From Culex pipiens pallens (Eukaryota; Arthropoda; Insecta; Diptera; Culicidae): a stretch of DNA of 64,000 bases. Shown here piece by piece: positions 22,201-37,200 of this stretch. A program made the translations under genes and the position numbers. The stretch spans positions 120,563,225 through 120,627,224 of the forward strand of contig NC_068937.1 of assembly GCF_016801865.2 (NCBI RefSeq). Reading direction: 5' to 3'. Within the stretch, counting starts at the first letter, position 1; every line of letters begins with the position of its first letter. The notes below the pieces were generated by a model. That model was not told the origin of the DNA, searched no databases, and worked only from the letters and a program-made list of their open reading frames with translations.

Positions 22201-25200
22201 ACTTTGTTTGCTTACACCGTCCTCGTCGTCTTCGAGATAGCGCGAACCAAACCTCCGGCAGCCTACTTTGGTCAAGGAAGGAAGGCCGGCCCTAACTTGT
22301 GGTCTTCTGGACACGACGAAAGAAATGTAACAAAACTGGATGAGGTACCTGGTTTTTTTTCCTTCCTGTACCAGGTTTGTCGGTCGGAACAAATAAACAG
22401 TCATGCGTAAAGGTGATAATTGGTAGATGACCTCTCTCATTCGGCAAAATACAGTTCAGACACGATTATCCGAAGCCTCGATTATCAGAAGTTCGATTAT
22501 CCGAAGGTTTGTATGGGACTTCGGATAATCGAATCAAGAACATTTTTTTTTCTTTCTTTATCTTGTTTTAACGGTACACATCAGGCAGAGCTTTTGCACC
22601 AACATTTTTTTACAGATGAGCAAATCTTTCAGATTTCGGTCATTCGATTTTTTTGTATTTTTTAATCCGACTGAAACTTTTTAGTGCCTTCGGTATGCCC
22701 AAAGAAGCCATTTTGCATCATTAGTTTGTCCATATAATTTTCCATACAAATTTGGCAGCTGGCCATACAAAAATGATGTATAAAAATTCAAAAATCTGTA
22801 TCTTTTGAAGAAATTTTTTCATCGATTTGGTGTCTTCGGTAAAATTGTAGGTATGGATATGGACTTCACTGAAAAAAAATGATGCACGGTAAAAAAAAAT
22901 TTTGGTGATTTTTTATTTAACTTTCTGTCAGTAAAACTTGATTTGCAAAAAAACACTTTTTTTATTTTTTTATTTTTTGATATGTTTTAGAGGACATCAA
23001 ATGCCAACTTTTCAGAAATTTCCAGGTTGTGCAAAAAATCTTTGAGCGAGTTATGAATTTTTGAATCATAACTGATTTTTTCAAAAAAATCAAAAAATTG
23101 GTCGCAAAAATTTTTCAACTTCATTTTTTGATGTAAAATCAAGTTTGCAATCAAAAAGTACATTAGTAAAATTTTGATAAAGTGCACCGTTTTCAAGTTA
23201 AATCCATTTTTAGGTGACTTTTTTGAAAATAGTCGCAGTTTTTCATTTTTTTTAATTAGTGCACATGTTTGCCCACTTTTGAAAAAAATATTTTTGAAAA
23301 GCTGAGAAAATTCTCGAAAATTCGCATTTTTGAACTTTGTTGATACGACCCTTAGTTGCTGAGATATTGCCATGCAAAGGTTTAAAAACAGGAAAATTGA
23401 TGTTTTCTAAGTCCCACCCAAACAACACACCATTTTCTAATGTCGATATCTCAGCAACTAATGGTTCGATTTTCAATGTTATAATATGAAACATTCGTGA
23501 AATTTTTCGATCTTTTCGAAAAAAATATTTTCAAAATTGTTAAACCAAGACTAACATTTCAAAAGGGCCAAACATTCAATATTACGCCTTTTTAAAATGT
23601 TAGTCAAAAGTGGGCAAACATGTGCACTAATTTTAAAAAAATGAAAAACTGCGACTATTTTCAAAAAAGTCACTTGAGTTAATTTGAAAACGGTGCACTT
23701 TACCAAAATTTTACTAAAGTACTTTTTGATTGCAAATTTGATTTTACATCAAAAAATGAAGTTGAAAAATTTTTGCGACCAATTTTTTGATTTTTGAAAA
23801 AATCAGTATTGATTCAAAAATTCATAACTCGCTCAAAGATTTTTTGCACAACCTGGAAATTTCTGAAAAGTTGGCATTTGATGTCCTCTAAAACATATCA
23901 AAAAAAAAAAAAAATAAAAATAGTGTATTTTGCAAATCAAGTTTTAGTGACAAAAAGTTAAATAAAAAATCACCAATTTTTTTTTACCGTGCATCATTTT
24001 TTTAGTGTAGTCCATATCCATACCTACAACTTTGCCGAAGACACCAAATGGATCAAAAAAATCCTTCAAATGGTACAGATTTATGAATTTTCATACATCA
24101 TTTTTGTATGGCCAGCTGCCAAATTTGTATGGAAAATTATATGGACAAACTAATGAAGCAAAATGGCTTCTTTGGGCATACCGAAGGCACCAAAAAAGTT
24201 TCAGTCGGATTAAAAAATACAAAAATTACAATTTAAGAAAAATTTAAGAATCTCTCTTTTCTTTTTGTCGAGAGTTTGGTGTAAAAAAGCACAGTTGCGA
24301 GATTTCACAAAAACTGTTTTCCATGAAAGTCCTTCGCTTTATTTCTGGACTACAATCGTTTGGTGGTTGTTGAGAGACATATAATGCCAGTACAGCTAAA
24401 ATTCATGAAAAATACGTGGAAGTCGCCATAAATGGCAGTGATCGTTGATTTGGGTGTAACACTGTTTAAAACTCATGGATAAGGATGAGTCAGATGGGCT
24501 TTTCCAAAGAAACAACTAAAACTAGGTCATCGAACTGTGCCCCGGAAGTCCGGCTCCAAAATTTACGCTTTGACTGTTTCTCCAACTTTCCTCTCAAGAC
24601 GGCCGTCATGAATCGAAACCATTTTAAGCTATGAATGTACAAATACTCCGGATATTCGATAATTTACATAACAAGGCCTTTGGTATAGAGATCCAAAAAT
24701 CAACCAAATTCAGGCGACAAGACGAATACTAAAGTAACAAAATTGAACAAACCTTACAAATCAAGAAGTGGACATTATTTGTGCCGTTCTAAAAGTTTGT
24801 ATCCCACATTGAAAGCAACATGTTCCATCAGAAAAGTTGTTCTAATCTACCCTAACATTCGTTCCGCATCATGGTTCCGATTACCGTTCAGGTCACACGT
24901 GTGATTGCAAACCACGGTGTGGTGCAAGCTGGCCACCATGATTGTCGCCTAGTGCGCACCACATGTGGCCAATCCGGTGACGACGTCCGGTCGAGATAAC
25001 CTATTTTCCTGCGGTTAGCCAATCAGCGAAGCGAATTTCCCACCTTCTTGGTGGGACAAATTTTGCATTAGCGCAATTCGCCATCTTGGTTGTTCTCGAT
25101 TTTGACAGATGACGCCATTTTGTTTGTTTTGATATTTTTCGACTAATTTTCTTAGGTTCGAAAATTCGATTCTAACAAAAAGTAAAACGCTCAATTCGCT

Positions 25201-28200
25201 TCAAGGAAAACCTGCGCATGCGCTTAAAGAACAAAAAAAAACAAAATGGCGTCCATCGCTTTAATGCTGCACAGAACGTGCCTGCGCACAAGTATGCAAA
25301 CCTCCAGGGTGGCAAACCACCCTTTAGTGGTGGGGCAATAAATTGATTTTTATTGATGGTTTCGGATCGATTCTCGGGGCTCGTCACCCCACTAAGATTT
25401 GGCGTCGTCATCAATCATAAACCTGCCGGAGCTGCCGGAATAGGTTTGCAGGCTTGCAGGTGCACGATTCACCTTGCAGATTTACCTTACGGGGCTACAA
25501 AGTAACAAATAGACCTAGTAGGCGTTGAGCTGCATTAGAAGTGTACCCAAACTGTCAGAATGGGGGACCAGTGTGTCCAGATTTTTTGACTGGTCTACTT
25601 TAATTTTACTAATAATTTGTTTTTAACTTGTTTCAGATCGCGAAGGATTCACCCTTATTGGTAAGTGTACTTTTAATAGTATGGCATCACTGCCATCATT
25701 AGGAAACCGTTCACGCCAAATGAGCCAGGATCGTTCAGTGTTGGCAAATAAAAACTCCCCGGTGCAGACGGTTGGAGACTTTATGAGCTGCTAGGAGGCC
25801 CCGAAGAAGATAAATGGACAATTAAAATGAATATGAAGCTAATAATTCCCTTCCCAGCGTTCGGTCAGGTGTGAGAATTCTTCTATGCCGCCTGCTACGA
25901 TGATGAGGTTCTCAATGACGCGGCCACTTTCAGTTTTGCATACACAAAACCGTCAGATTCTATTGCTGTTGGCGAGTGGAAATGTCAGCTTGATTACCAA
26001 CACTCGCGGTGGCAGTCATATTTTTAAAGATTGTTCAATTAAAGCGATCATTCTTTAACTGGAAGTCGTTAAAAAATCGATTCCATCGGACGGTCGGTAA
26101 GGCAGGAACTGCTAGACCCTGTAACCGTTTGTGGGTCTTGGAAGGTTCGTTTTTATTATTATTCAGCGCGCACTTGTTCAAACAGTTGCGCTGATGTGGA
26201 GACTTGAGTTAAGATGACGACAATCATTAACGGAAGGCAGCCAGTAAAAAAGTGTGTCGAGACGATGATGCTGGTGTTTATCGGCATCGGTTCCACATAC
26301 TGTGTATAACTAAGCTGTTTCGCTGCTGCTACTGTAGATACGACACGTACCACGTACAGAACACACGAGGTCGCATTTGTTCATACAAAACTCTGTACTG
26401 ACCGGTGTGGTGTTGTATGAGCAACGTATTTATTCTAAACTGTGCTAATCCATCACTTGAAACATCAAAGACGACATGATTGCGACAGAAATCCTTTAAA
26501 ACAAGTGTTTAATTTGGTTGAATTTGGAATCCGAAGTCCAGACTAATATGCAAAATGTAAGCAAAAACATTAATTTTGAAGATCTGGCAAAAATCAGAAA
26601 GAAATGTTTTCTAGGCCAAGCTAATAGTGAAGAACACATTTTAGATGAGACATTAAGTTTGAGGATCTGCTAACATAAAACGGTAATTAAGAGGTATCAA
26701 GGTATCTCTTAAGATTTCCCAAAATTTTAAATTTTTCTTGTCACCATAGTGGCCACTCAAGTCGAAAAGTCGGAAATTTGGCAAAAATCATGAAATTTTT
26801 TTTTGAAGTCAATTATTCTCAATTTGTTTTGAGCACTTAATTTCAATCTCCGATTTCTTTTACCAATTTGCCGTTCTACGCATAATTGTCCCTTGTTCGA
26901 AAAAGGGCAACTGAGAAAAACGCGATTGAAATTTTTCGATCGATTTATGTGTTTCTACGCATAATTGTCCCGTGGGTTCCTATTCGCCCTATGTGTCCCT
27001 AATCGCCCCAGTTAGCAGTTTATCACTCTTTTTGTGATCTTCTTGCTAAACAACAGGTAAACACGACATAATGCTTCATAAAACTATTGATTCCGTATGA
27101 GAAAATACTTGGTGGGACAATTATGCGTAGAAGTTTAACGATGGGACAAACAGACTTGATGTTGTTTTCAATGAGTTTCCGAACAAAGTACCAGATTTTA
27201 AGTGTTTTTCTTAAAGTATACGACAAACTAAAAATAAAAATGTAAAAATCGTCCAAAAATGACATGGCACAATAATGTATAGAACTGCAGTATATCTCAT
27301 GGAAAGGCTATTAAAAAAATAAAAATTCAAATTGATTCCGTTTGATTACGATGACATGGATTTTGCCCAGATTTTCATAATAGTTTATGCATTTATCAAA
27401 AGAATTGATTATTTTTTACTTAAATCATAAAAAATGTACACAGAAAAAAAAGTTCAATTTTGCAAGAATAAAAATTTGGTAGGTTGAATATTACCTCTTT
27501 TTTGACTAATATTATATCAAAAATGTGTAAAAATGCGAACCTGATGAATGTTCATCAAAAACTGATGAATATTCATCAATTCTTGATGTAATATTACACA
27601 TTTTTTTCGACACAAAATCTGTCACCATTTCCTGATGAATATTACCATCATTTTTTTTCTGTGTAAGAGAACACTTTAAAAAACTGCTTTTAATTTTTTT
27701 TTAGTTTTCCCCGTAATTGGTACTTGATAAACTTGGTCAAAAATATGTCAAAATCTGTTAATTAATAAAAAAAATAAAAATCTGTCCCATTTCATTCTGA
27801 CACAAGAGGTAAAATTTCATGAGTTGTGAAATTGTTTTGCTTAATTGCAATTTTTTTAAATAATTCCAACTTGTGTTTGACAATAGTTTTTTTGTAGTAA
27901 ATCTTTTTAAACTACATCTTTTAAAAAAAAAAAGTAAATCTTTCCCAGTTCCTGAGGAGAACACCCTTGAAGAGTATCGGGGCCGGCATTTACAAAGCGG
28001 ATTCAGTGGCAGTTTCTAACTCAACTAATGTTAACATGTTAAGGTTGATGTTAACATTCCATAGGTCGCCTTCCTAAGGTGTCGTTGATAAGGTCCAGCT
28101 TGTGACGATGCACTACCTTCCCTTTACTAAGCAATCGAATCCAGAAGGGAAAAGATCACCAGTTGTGTTGGTCCAAGCCGGGATTTGAACCCCGATCTAC

Positions 28201-31200
28201 CGCTTACAAGGTGGAAGCGTTACCACTAGGCTACGTGACTCGTAGCATTTTGGAAATATCCACTCCATTATTTTTAGGTAGTCGTTTAAAAAATGCAGTG
28301 AATCTGGATTTTAATTTATAAGAAAAACTTAACCTTCTATTTCAAGTGAAATAAAAAAAAACTCATTTAAAAAGTAATTAAATTGAAAAACATGTTTTTT
28401 TTATATTTAGCAAACCTTGGTGCTTAATTTAACTTGATAAAAACATATTTTTACATGATTTCTTTATTCTTTTGAAATGTTGAAAAAACTGCAATCATGT
28501 TTTAAGCATTTCTATATTTCTCTTTTAAAACTCAAAACACCTTACCTTCTGACATTTTTTTTCAGGAAACTACGAAATACATAAACTTTAGGCCTGTTTT
28601 TTTTAAATGAAATTATAAAGGCTTCTTTTTTTGAAATATTATAAAAAATAAGGTTGTTTTCGAATGTTTACAAAAGTGTCATATTTTGTAAAGTAGTGAT
28701 ATTTTTCAAATGAATTTAAAAAAAAAGTTTTGATGGTAACTTTTTTTAAACAGGTTTTGCTTTCGGTAGAAATGCCATTATTTGAATTCTATCGGTAGGG
28801 AATTCGAAAATGGGATTTGAGTGGTCACCCTGATCATGTAAATGAGTGCCACAATTATAATACAAGTGGATCACTTAAGGTTTTGTTTAAGTCCATGAGT
28901 TGAGTTATTCCTTAGAGAAAATAGTTTCAAATGAATGAAGTGTTGCCAACTTCTAAATGTTTTAAAAACTAAACTGCAGAAGAAGCAACCCGCGCTTTGC
29001 TTCAATCCGGCGTGCATTGTGCAAATAATAGACAAAAATCCTCATTTTAATTGCAATCTCCGCGCGTATCTTTTGACTCATAACAACCGATGAGTTGGCG
29101 GAAAAGATGCACAATTTTGCAGATGCAAATAAATGCAAAGTTCACTGGGCGATCTGCGATGGCGGCCATGACGATGTGGCCAACGTGTTGAAATTCAAAT
29201 CATGGCACACTTGGCGAGCTTTTAATGCGTTTTCATCCTAGATTTTATGCACCGCAATCGTGTGCCTTGAGAGCCGGGCACCTATTGCTATCGGGTCCCA
29301 AATTCGATGCGCTCCGTTCTGGTTGGTTTCGCGATGACGAGTGTGCTTTTCAAACAGGAAAACACCTTGGATTGTGTTGGAGAAAAACAAATAAAGCACC
29401 ATTTCAGCCGACTTGAGGAAGTGATATGGAAGTTTACAAAATTTGCACTGGTAAAAAAGTACGATGAACGCTTTATGGAACCACTGTGCAACATCATCAT
29501 GTTTGCTGCAACTTTTTTTACAGTGTTCAACACTGGAAAAAAAAACGACACGAAGAGTACAGAACAAACTCGCGACCGCACAGTGCAACAAATGTGACGG
29601 ATGCATTCCAGGTTTGATGCAATAACCAGAACACATTTTTGTTTGCTTTTCTTTCGTAAGAACGAGGAAGAATGAAAGAGAAAGAAAGTTTGACACAGAA
29701 ACAAAGCACACACAGAATGTATCCCAAGTGGCGATGCAGTTGTCAGCTTTTTTTATGAAGACATATTATTTTTATGATGTTCTTAATTTGAAAATTATGG
29801 AAATGCTTCACTGCCAACTTGGAGAACACACCTGAGGATTGTATGGTGTTCTCTCTTTCCGTTTCGTATGATACAAACCAGCATAGAACTTTGGTTGTTG
29901 CTATCGCACTCAGGTTTTCCTATTTACTACCGTTTTTGTTTGTATTTATCATTTAGCGGCTATCACCGTGTCGTTGCTTGAGGTTTTATTTTCAGTATAG
30001 TTTTGTAAATACCGGTTGCAAGCTATGTGTTGCAACAACCGCCATGCAACCCCGGGTGTATTCTTAATTTATTTCCCTACAAAACCTTCCACTTAAAAAG
30101 ACCGCATAATGTTTTCGAGTTTATGTACATATTTTGTGCTGCACAAAACAGACGACAACTTGAACACATCACGTATGACACGGACCCCGGGACGATCTTG
30201 GCGACCACTTGGTCATAAAGCACCAAAGCCGCCATCTCCTGTGTGCAGAACAGGCAAATCGCAAACGTACACCAACGTGTATGAATTCGACAAGGTATGG
30301 TAGATCTCGTAACTATAAAAAATAGCTTGAAATTTTAAAGGCGATTTTTATTAGTGCAAAAATAAAGACGACTTTAGTGTTACCTTTTTTAACAGACTAA
30401 ATTCCACCTTACCTCTAAACAATCATACACTTTGATCGTATATTGCGGGAATTGCTCCGCTATGACGTGAGGGCATCGATTTTTTATGATGGCACGGTTT
30501 GATACTTTGCTAACAAATGAAAAAAAAAAAAACATTTAAGTTACTTCTTTCGACCATGCACGTCCTTCGAACCTATAAGATTTGCAGTGTGCACTACCAG
30601 TTTTGATAGTAATCACATATTAGGACGAGATGTCAAACTGAAGGCATCGCATTCCTTGTCGCGTTGCATTACCTCCAAGCAAGAAAAGTCCATACTATCC
30701 GAAGCACTAAACGACCTCAACGAATCCAATGTGTGTTTACCTTTCCCAAAAACGGACAACCGACCGTCCTCGTCCGTGCACTATGCGTGGATAAGCGTTC
30801 AATTCAAATCGTAGCGTAGAGTGCTTTATTTTCGACCTACGGTACCCAATTTGGACCTATCTTATTTTTGTTTAGAACAGATAGCAGTCTTTACCCTTCT
30901 CACATGCAGCCAACTGCATCACGATTAATGCTAAACAATTTTTCTTATTATCACATCTTGTTTGATTCTGGTCCTTCTCGTCAAAGCAAGAAAAAGGTGT
31001 GTGATAAACGTCTTTTTGCGTCACAACAGAAAAAAATATCTCATTTTCAGAACTGAGCCAGGCTTGGTAGGTCAAGTTCCCTGACTTCTTCTTTTGAAGT
31101 GAGTGAAGAAAAGGACAGAAATGTGGATTTCGGGAATAAAGCGAGCAGCCGAGAAGGTTTTGTTTGAACAAAAATTTAGAAAAATAAACACAACGAAAAA

Positions 31201-34200
31201 TATCGTAATGTGGCGTGCTTCATCTGAGCCACACGGCGATATGGAGATTATGAGACTCGGACTCAGAGTTCTTGCTTTCATGACTTTTTGAAGGAGAGAA
31301 AACGCGTCTTGGTGGGTTTCGAGGAAGGAATGACGAATGGCGCGAGTGGAACGAAGATTACACCTTCAATATTGGGATGTCAGAAATTTCACAAATTTTA
31401 GGAAAAGAATTGTAATTTTTTTTCTACCAAATTTCTGATAGCTATTTTTTTCTAATAGTTTTAGAAAATTTAATGAATCGGGTGATAAGGTGGCAACATA
31501 GCATGTCAGTCGGGACGCCCGTGTGGATCAAACGGACCGGCACTCGACTCAAAATCCAGAGGTCGCTGGTTCGAATCCCGCGGCGGTCGTTTTTTTTCGA
31601 TAATTTTAAAATACACTATATTTTCAAAACATCCTAGAACAAAGTTGAGAATCGATGCTCTAGACATCATATCTCCGGAACCAGATATTGCACCATAATG
31701 TCTTTTTTGCTCAAAATATATCTTTTAAAGTCCCCTAAAACAAATTAAAAAAAAATGGTAATTCAACCTTCAGTGATAAAAAGTTAGATACAGAAACGGA
31801 TTTTTTCCGTGACCTATTTTTTCCGAAAATGTTCTAATCATAACTTACAACTTTGCCGAAGACACCAAAACGCTCAGAAAAGCGATACGACTTGTTCCTG
31901 AAAAGTTTTGTTGTATGAAATGGCGAGAATCAATGCGTTAACCCTCTACTGCCTAATTTTTTTTATTTTTCCCGTATTCAGGAAGTCATTTTGAGCAACT
32001 TTTGTTCGACGAAAAACTTTGCTTTTCATGTTTTATGTTTTTCATGTTTCATAATTAGCATTTATATTTGCATTTATCTTGTTTATTTTATGTTTGTTTC
32101 TGATAGTATTTGGCTAATACTACCACCTCCTATCATTACCTTTTGTCTTATCAGTTTTTTCGTGTTTATATTCTAGAATGAAACCATTATCACTTAATTT
32201 TTTTTAAATGCTTAGAGGCATAGTCTGGAACAATACAAAAATTGCTGCTTACTTATTTTTAAATATAATATGGAAAATATTAGGGAAAAACACAGCCAAA
32301 GTTGCCACAGAAAAAATGATATTTTTTAAAACATTGGCAAAGTTACATAAAACATGTCGCACTTCCAACCCTAAAATTTTCTTTTATTTTAAGAGTTCTT
32401 GTTTCCAGTGCTTTTTAATAATAAAAAATTGGTTGAAAAATCGTTTTTTGGCGAATCTTTAGATCGAAGCCCACCTAGATTGAGCTTCAATTTTTCACAG
32501 ATGGGCTTGAAACAGTATAAAACAAAGTTTTCCGCTTGTGAAGCAAGTGAGCAATGAAACACTGGTACGAACAACGTTTTTCATTCTAAATACCAAACAT
32601 CTCCATTGAGAACAATGGATATTTTAAAATCACCTATACTTTGTTGCACGTCGGACTTGTCCAGACTTCCGACATTTGCACATCCCAACGTGCACGGCCT
32701 GCTACGATGACACACATTACCCACCACGATATACATGCAGAACACACTACGATAAACCCCTGATATGGGTGTCGCTAAAGTTAGGCTTTCCGACCAACAG
32801 TCGGTCTCCGAAGTTTATAAACTGCACTTCGGTCGTTTCGTGTTCTATTAGTCGGCGGTCATTCCATTATTGTTAGAACAATTTGTACGGCCGAGTGTGA
32901 GTGTGGCGTGCACACTACCGTGAACATGTTTTATCAGAGTTGAACGGTTCGGGTGGCCGAGGCCCGGGGCTTTTTTCCCGGAGGGAACCTCGTGCCAAGT
33001 GGCCGCGCGCTGTTCGTATCCGAAGACCGGCAAATAGAACTTCGGTGCTCGGTGCTCTCGAGCGCGATAATCATATACACAAACAGAACCGAGAGGGAGA
33101 GCGAACGATCTCCAATACACATGCGTGACCCGGGGAACAACGTTGAACGGAACGGGTCAGAGCGAGACGGACCGATACTGTGGCTTAGTATCGAAGTTTG
33201 TCACTTGGCAGAGCGCAACTTCCTCCACTCCAGTCGCATTGCCGCCGCCACCGCAGACCGCGCTGTCACCTGCGCGCGCCTGCTTGGATCGTGGATCGTA
33301 CGGTGCTGGTAGCCTTAGTAGCAGTGTCAGCACAACTCTACTCATTAGTGATCGAGTGTTCGCGCAGGACGACGGTTGTGTCTGCTGCTGCTGCATTTAG
33401 ATGAGAAGAGTTCTGGGTAGCTTCGTGACTTTACTGACGTTGACTTCCTCGCGTTGGTGTGCATCCAGAGTTCAAGTGTGCCGAATGATTTATGGTAATT
33501 GAGGTTCCGTAGAACTCCATTAGGTCATCGCGGTCGCGGCCAAGTGTGACTACGTTGGAAGCGTTGCAACGACGCGGGGTTAAAACGTCTCTTTTTTTTC
33601 GGGGGGCGTCCAAAGACCAGACATCATCGTCAGCAACAAACACACCAATAAAGATAAGATGAACAACTCTGTTGAACGCCGCCGTCACCGCGCCGGTATC
33701 TTCCGGAGAACCGCCGATAAAGATCCGACAACGTGCGGTGTAACGTGAACCGCCATGAAGAAGTGTGGTCTTGAACACTGAAGAAGTGAAGTACTGGGAA
33801 GGGGGAAAAAAAGTGCTGAGCCAAGGCGACAACGCGTCGCTCAGTCGGTATACGCGGTTTTCAAGTGCACGGTCGTCGGCGTAAGTCGACTTGCAGGTCT
33901 CGACTCGGCAGCAAACCAGGTAATTAGATTTTTCAACCATTTTTCATGCGAGCTTTTCAAGCTGCTGTTTTGTGTAGTAGGCTCTGGAAAGCCGCACGAT
34001 CGCGTAGATCGAAGTTCACGCGCAAAGCCTACTATACGAGGTGCATCACGATAACGACTTTGGTGATCGCGTGGCGTTGCCACGTGGAAGGTTAAGATCG
34101 TTGTTGCGTGAAAAGTGTGGAAAATTGGAGAATTAGTTCCTTTGCTGGAAAATCATTGTGCTAAGTTAAAATTGTTGTAACTGTGACAAATTAGGCGATA

Positions 34201-37200
34201 TATGCATAAAATTTCAGATCGATTTTATTCTAGACCATTTTGTTTATTTATTCTGCGAGCGAAACATAATTTGGGAAAATATAAGACGATTTTTAAGTAA
34301 ATCTGTAAAATTTGGTGTGAAACCATAGGAAAATTGTCATTCTTAAAAAAAATTTAGATTGACAAACAAGAAACGTGTTCTAAGAATATTGACATTCCTT
34401 TTATTTTAAAAAAAATGTATTGTTAGTTTTTAAGCTCAACTTGTTTTAATTACTGAAACAGGTTTATTATCTAAAGTTGTTATTTTTTTTTAAATAGGGA
34501 AAACATTTCCTTCTAATGGTTGTACTATCTTGACTCATGTCTAAACAAATTTATGTGGATAAGTGGCAAGCTAGCGCAACAAAAAAATATAGGGTTATCA
34601 GTTTAAAAATCGTAACGAGACAAAGAAATTTTACTAAACTCTTTTGATAAGGAAAATCGATTAAATTTACCTAAACCGTATAATAAAACAATGTTACTTA
34701 AATGACATTTAACTTGAAAAAATTAAAAGTGTTACTTCCAATTAGCGCTCATGTTACTTTGTACTGAAGGCAAAACAACGCATTCTGGCCAATTTTATTG
34801 TTTTGATTGCAAAATATTGCGGAAAAACTAAATATTGAGGAATTAGAGTCATACAAATTCAAGATTAATGTAAACAAATACAAAAATCGACCATTTAAGC
34901 TTAATTTCAGTCCGATTTTATATCGAATCTGGCTAACTTACTGCAAGCGTTTACACAGTAATAAAGTGTGAAATTTTGAAAGGGGTTAAATTTGGTTAAT
35001 ATTATCTTTTTATGATGTAATATTGCCTCAATTTAGACTGAAAAAGTTGCATTACACCGGAAAAGAGGTAAATTTAAACATTTTTTTTTGTTAAATTACA
35101 CATCTTTCTGACATAAAAATGTACTAATTCCAACATGTAATATTACCATGACTTTTTTACCGTGTGTGAATGTGGATTTGACATTTCGTCGCTTGTGTGC
35201 TGTTTTGTGACACGTCCTATCTTTTTACAGCAGACTTGTCACAAGATTTCTATATGCTGAGACGTTCTACCAAGTATTTAATATAGAAATTGACAGGAAT
35301 CATTCCAGTGCGCCTTCTTGTGCAATCCGGAGGCTAACGTGGAGCACACGTTTGCAGTTGGGTAGAAAACCAATTACCGATAATGTCCGAGTGGTCATTT
35401 ATGATTTGTGTCATTCATTCCCCGTCGTCATTTTTCGATGTCGACCTGTCACACAAGGTTAGGGTTGTTAGGGTCCTCACGGAACTAGCGCCCGTAACGA
35501 CGATTGCACGACACGATTGCGGAGGAGGAGTAGGAGAATGAAGAAGGGCACATAAATTGCCTTTTGTGTATCTCAGCACTTTTTTATACGCAATGTTTCA
35601 GAATGAAGCATTTTATTGAGCAACCGGCAGCGTGCGTCCATACGTAAAATTGATGATGATAATGATGACAGCAATTTACCCCCGGGTTTCATAGTTAGTA
35701 GGCTCTGGGTTGGAAATGGTTTTTACATCGCAAACAAGGCATGAAAAAAAGTTTTGAAGGATCGATTAAAGTAGGCCGTTTGACGTTTGTCACCTTGGCT
35801 GGCAACCTTGCCGCGTCGCCATTATGACGAAGAAAAAAGCTTATCAGCCGAAAGCATTAAGTCTGCCACAATAGTTCCCTTATAAAACGAGAAGAATGCA
35901 CAATTTGTGCTGTACCTTTTTACGACCTCAAACATGCCGCCATGCAAACATGAGGTTTTTTGTACACATACGACACATTTTTTTCCGTTTCTCTCCACTC
36001 CAACAAGCTTCGGAGCTATTTATGATTATGATTTTGTTGGAAAACAAAAATGCATATCCATTCAGTAAACAACAACAAATGTTCAAGCTGCATGGCAAAC
36101 CTTGACGAGCGAAACAATGCATAACCTGTACGAGTCAGTCGCCATCATGGCATGCTACCATGTGCAGACTTCAATTTGTTAATTTGATGAATGCGCGCGC
36201 CAACTCACTCTCGCGGTCAACCCCTGAACTGCTGCTGGGCTGCACCACAATTTGGAGGAAATTGCAGCAAATAATGGGCTTTAGTCATGTGACAAACAAA
36301 CAATGACGCGATTGCAGAGTTTAACCATTTGTGATTGAGTTCGGCTAAAAGTGTACAACTGACAGTTACACTCATAGCAAAAACAACCCAACAATCGATT
36401 GAAAGCCCCCAAATCATCCTAATCGGTACCGTTTTTGCACAATTTCGCATGTTTTATTCTTTCTATTGAGTGTGCGAACAGCAGGGGGATAAAAACGCTT
36501 CAAAACCAGCCGGACCCTAACATGACAGATTTCGTGAGTTGCGCGTATTTACCAACAGATGGCCAGTGGGCCTCGTCGGAGTCCGACCATTAAATACGCA
36601 ACTCAAAATTTGCATGGGAAACTTTTTTTTCGTGACGGCATTCGCGGCACGCTCACTTCAACTGTTCTAGACTAATATTTGAACGTGGCGTATCTCTAAA
36701 CAAGTTTTTTAAGAAAATGATTCCAGACTACTTATTTTGTCGTTTTAAACTGATACAAGGAAAAAACTATATTTATTTAAACAATTCGCCATTTTCAAAA
36801 GTTTGGCTAGATAATATCGAAGGTCGCCATCTTAGGCCCACTGGGCCCACAAAAAGAGGTACGCTCAGTTTGTATGGGAGCTGTCAACATGCTCCCGGGC
36901 TGTTCAAAACAGCTATTTTACTGTAATGTAATCTTATATAATTGCCCAGAGAACAACAACAACAACTCACTAAGTCGCGTCGGCGCAATCTGACAGCCAG
37001 GGCTCTAGGAGGCGCACTCTACGGAGGAAGGAAACAAGCACCGGAGGCAGGGAAGCAAAAGTGCATGCTAATTTAATTTGTCTGTCATTTCTGCTTGTTC
37101 ATGTTTTAATGTGCGGTTATGAGCAGCAAGTTTGTCTGTTTTTTTTCTCTCTCTCTCGCTACTTTTTCAGTAGCATTGTGTTTGACTCTTTTGCACAGCT

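Noticed and set aside
21994..22440. 148-codon minus-strand frame
   Set aside because: No family features and no splice partners; retained only as a GC-richer stretch.
29238..29711. 157- and 141-codon overlapping minus-strand frames
   Set aside because: Two long frames in different phases with no motif; low-complexity Phe/Ser-rich content suggests chance.
33431..33940. 169-codon open frame on the minus strand in the GC-rich intronic stretch
   Set aside because: No recognisable domain; overlapping frames in several phases as expected of GC-rich non-coding DNA.
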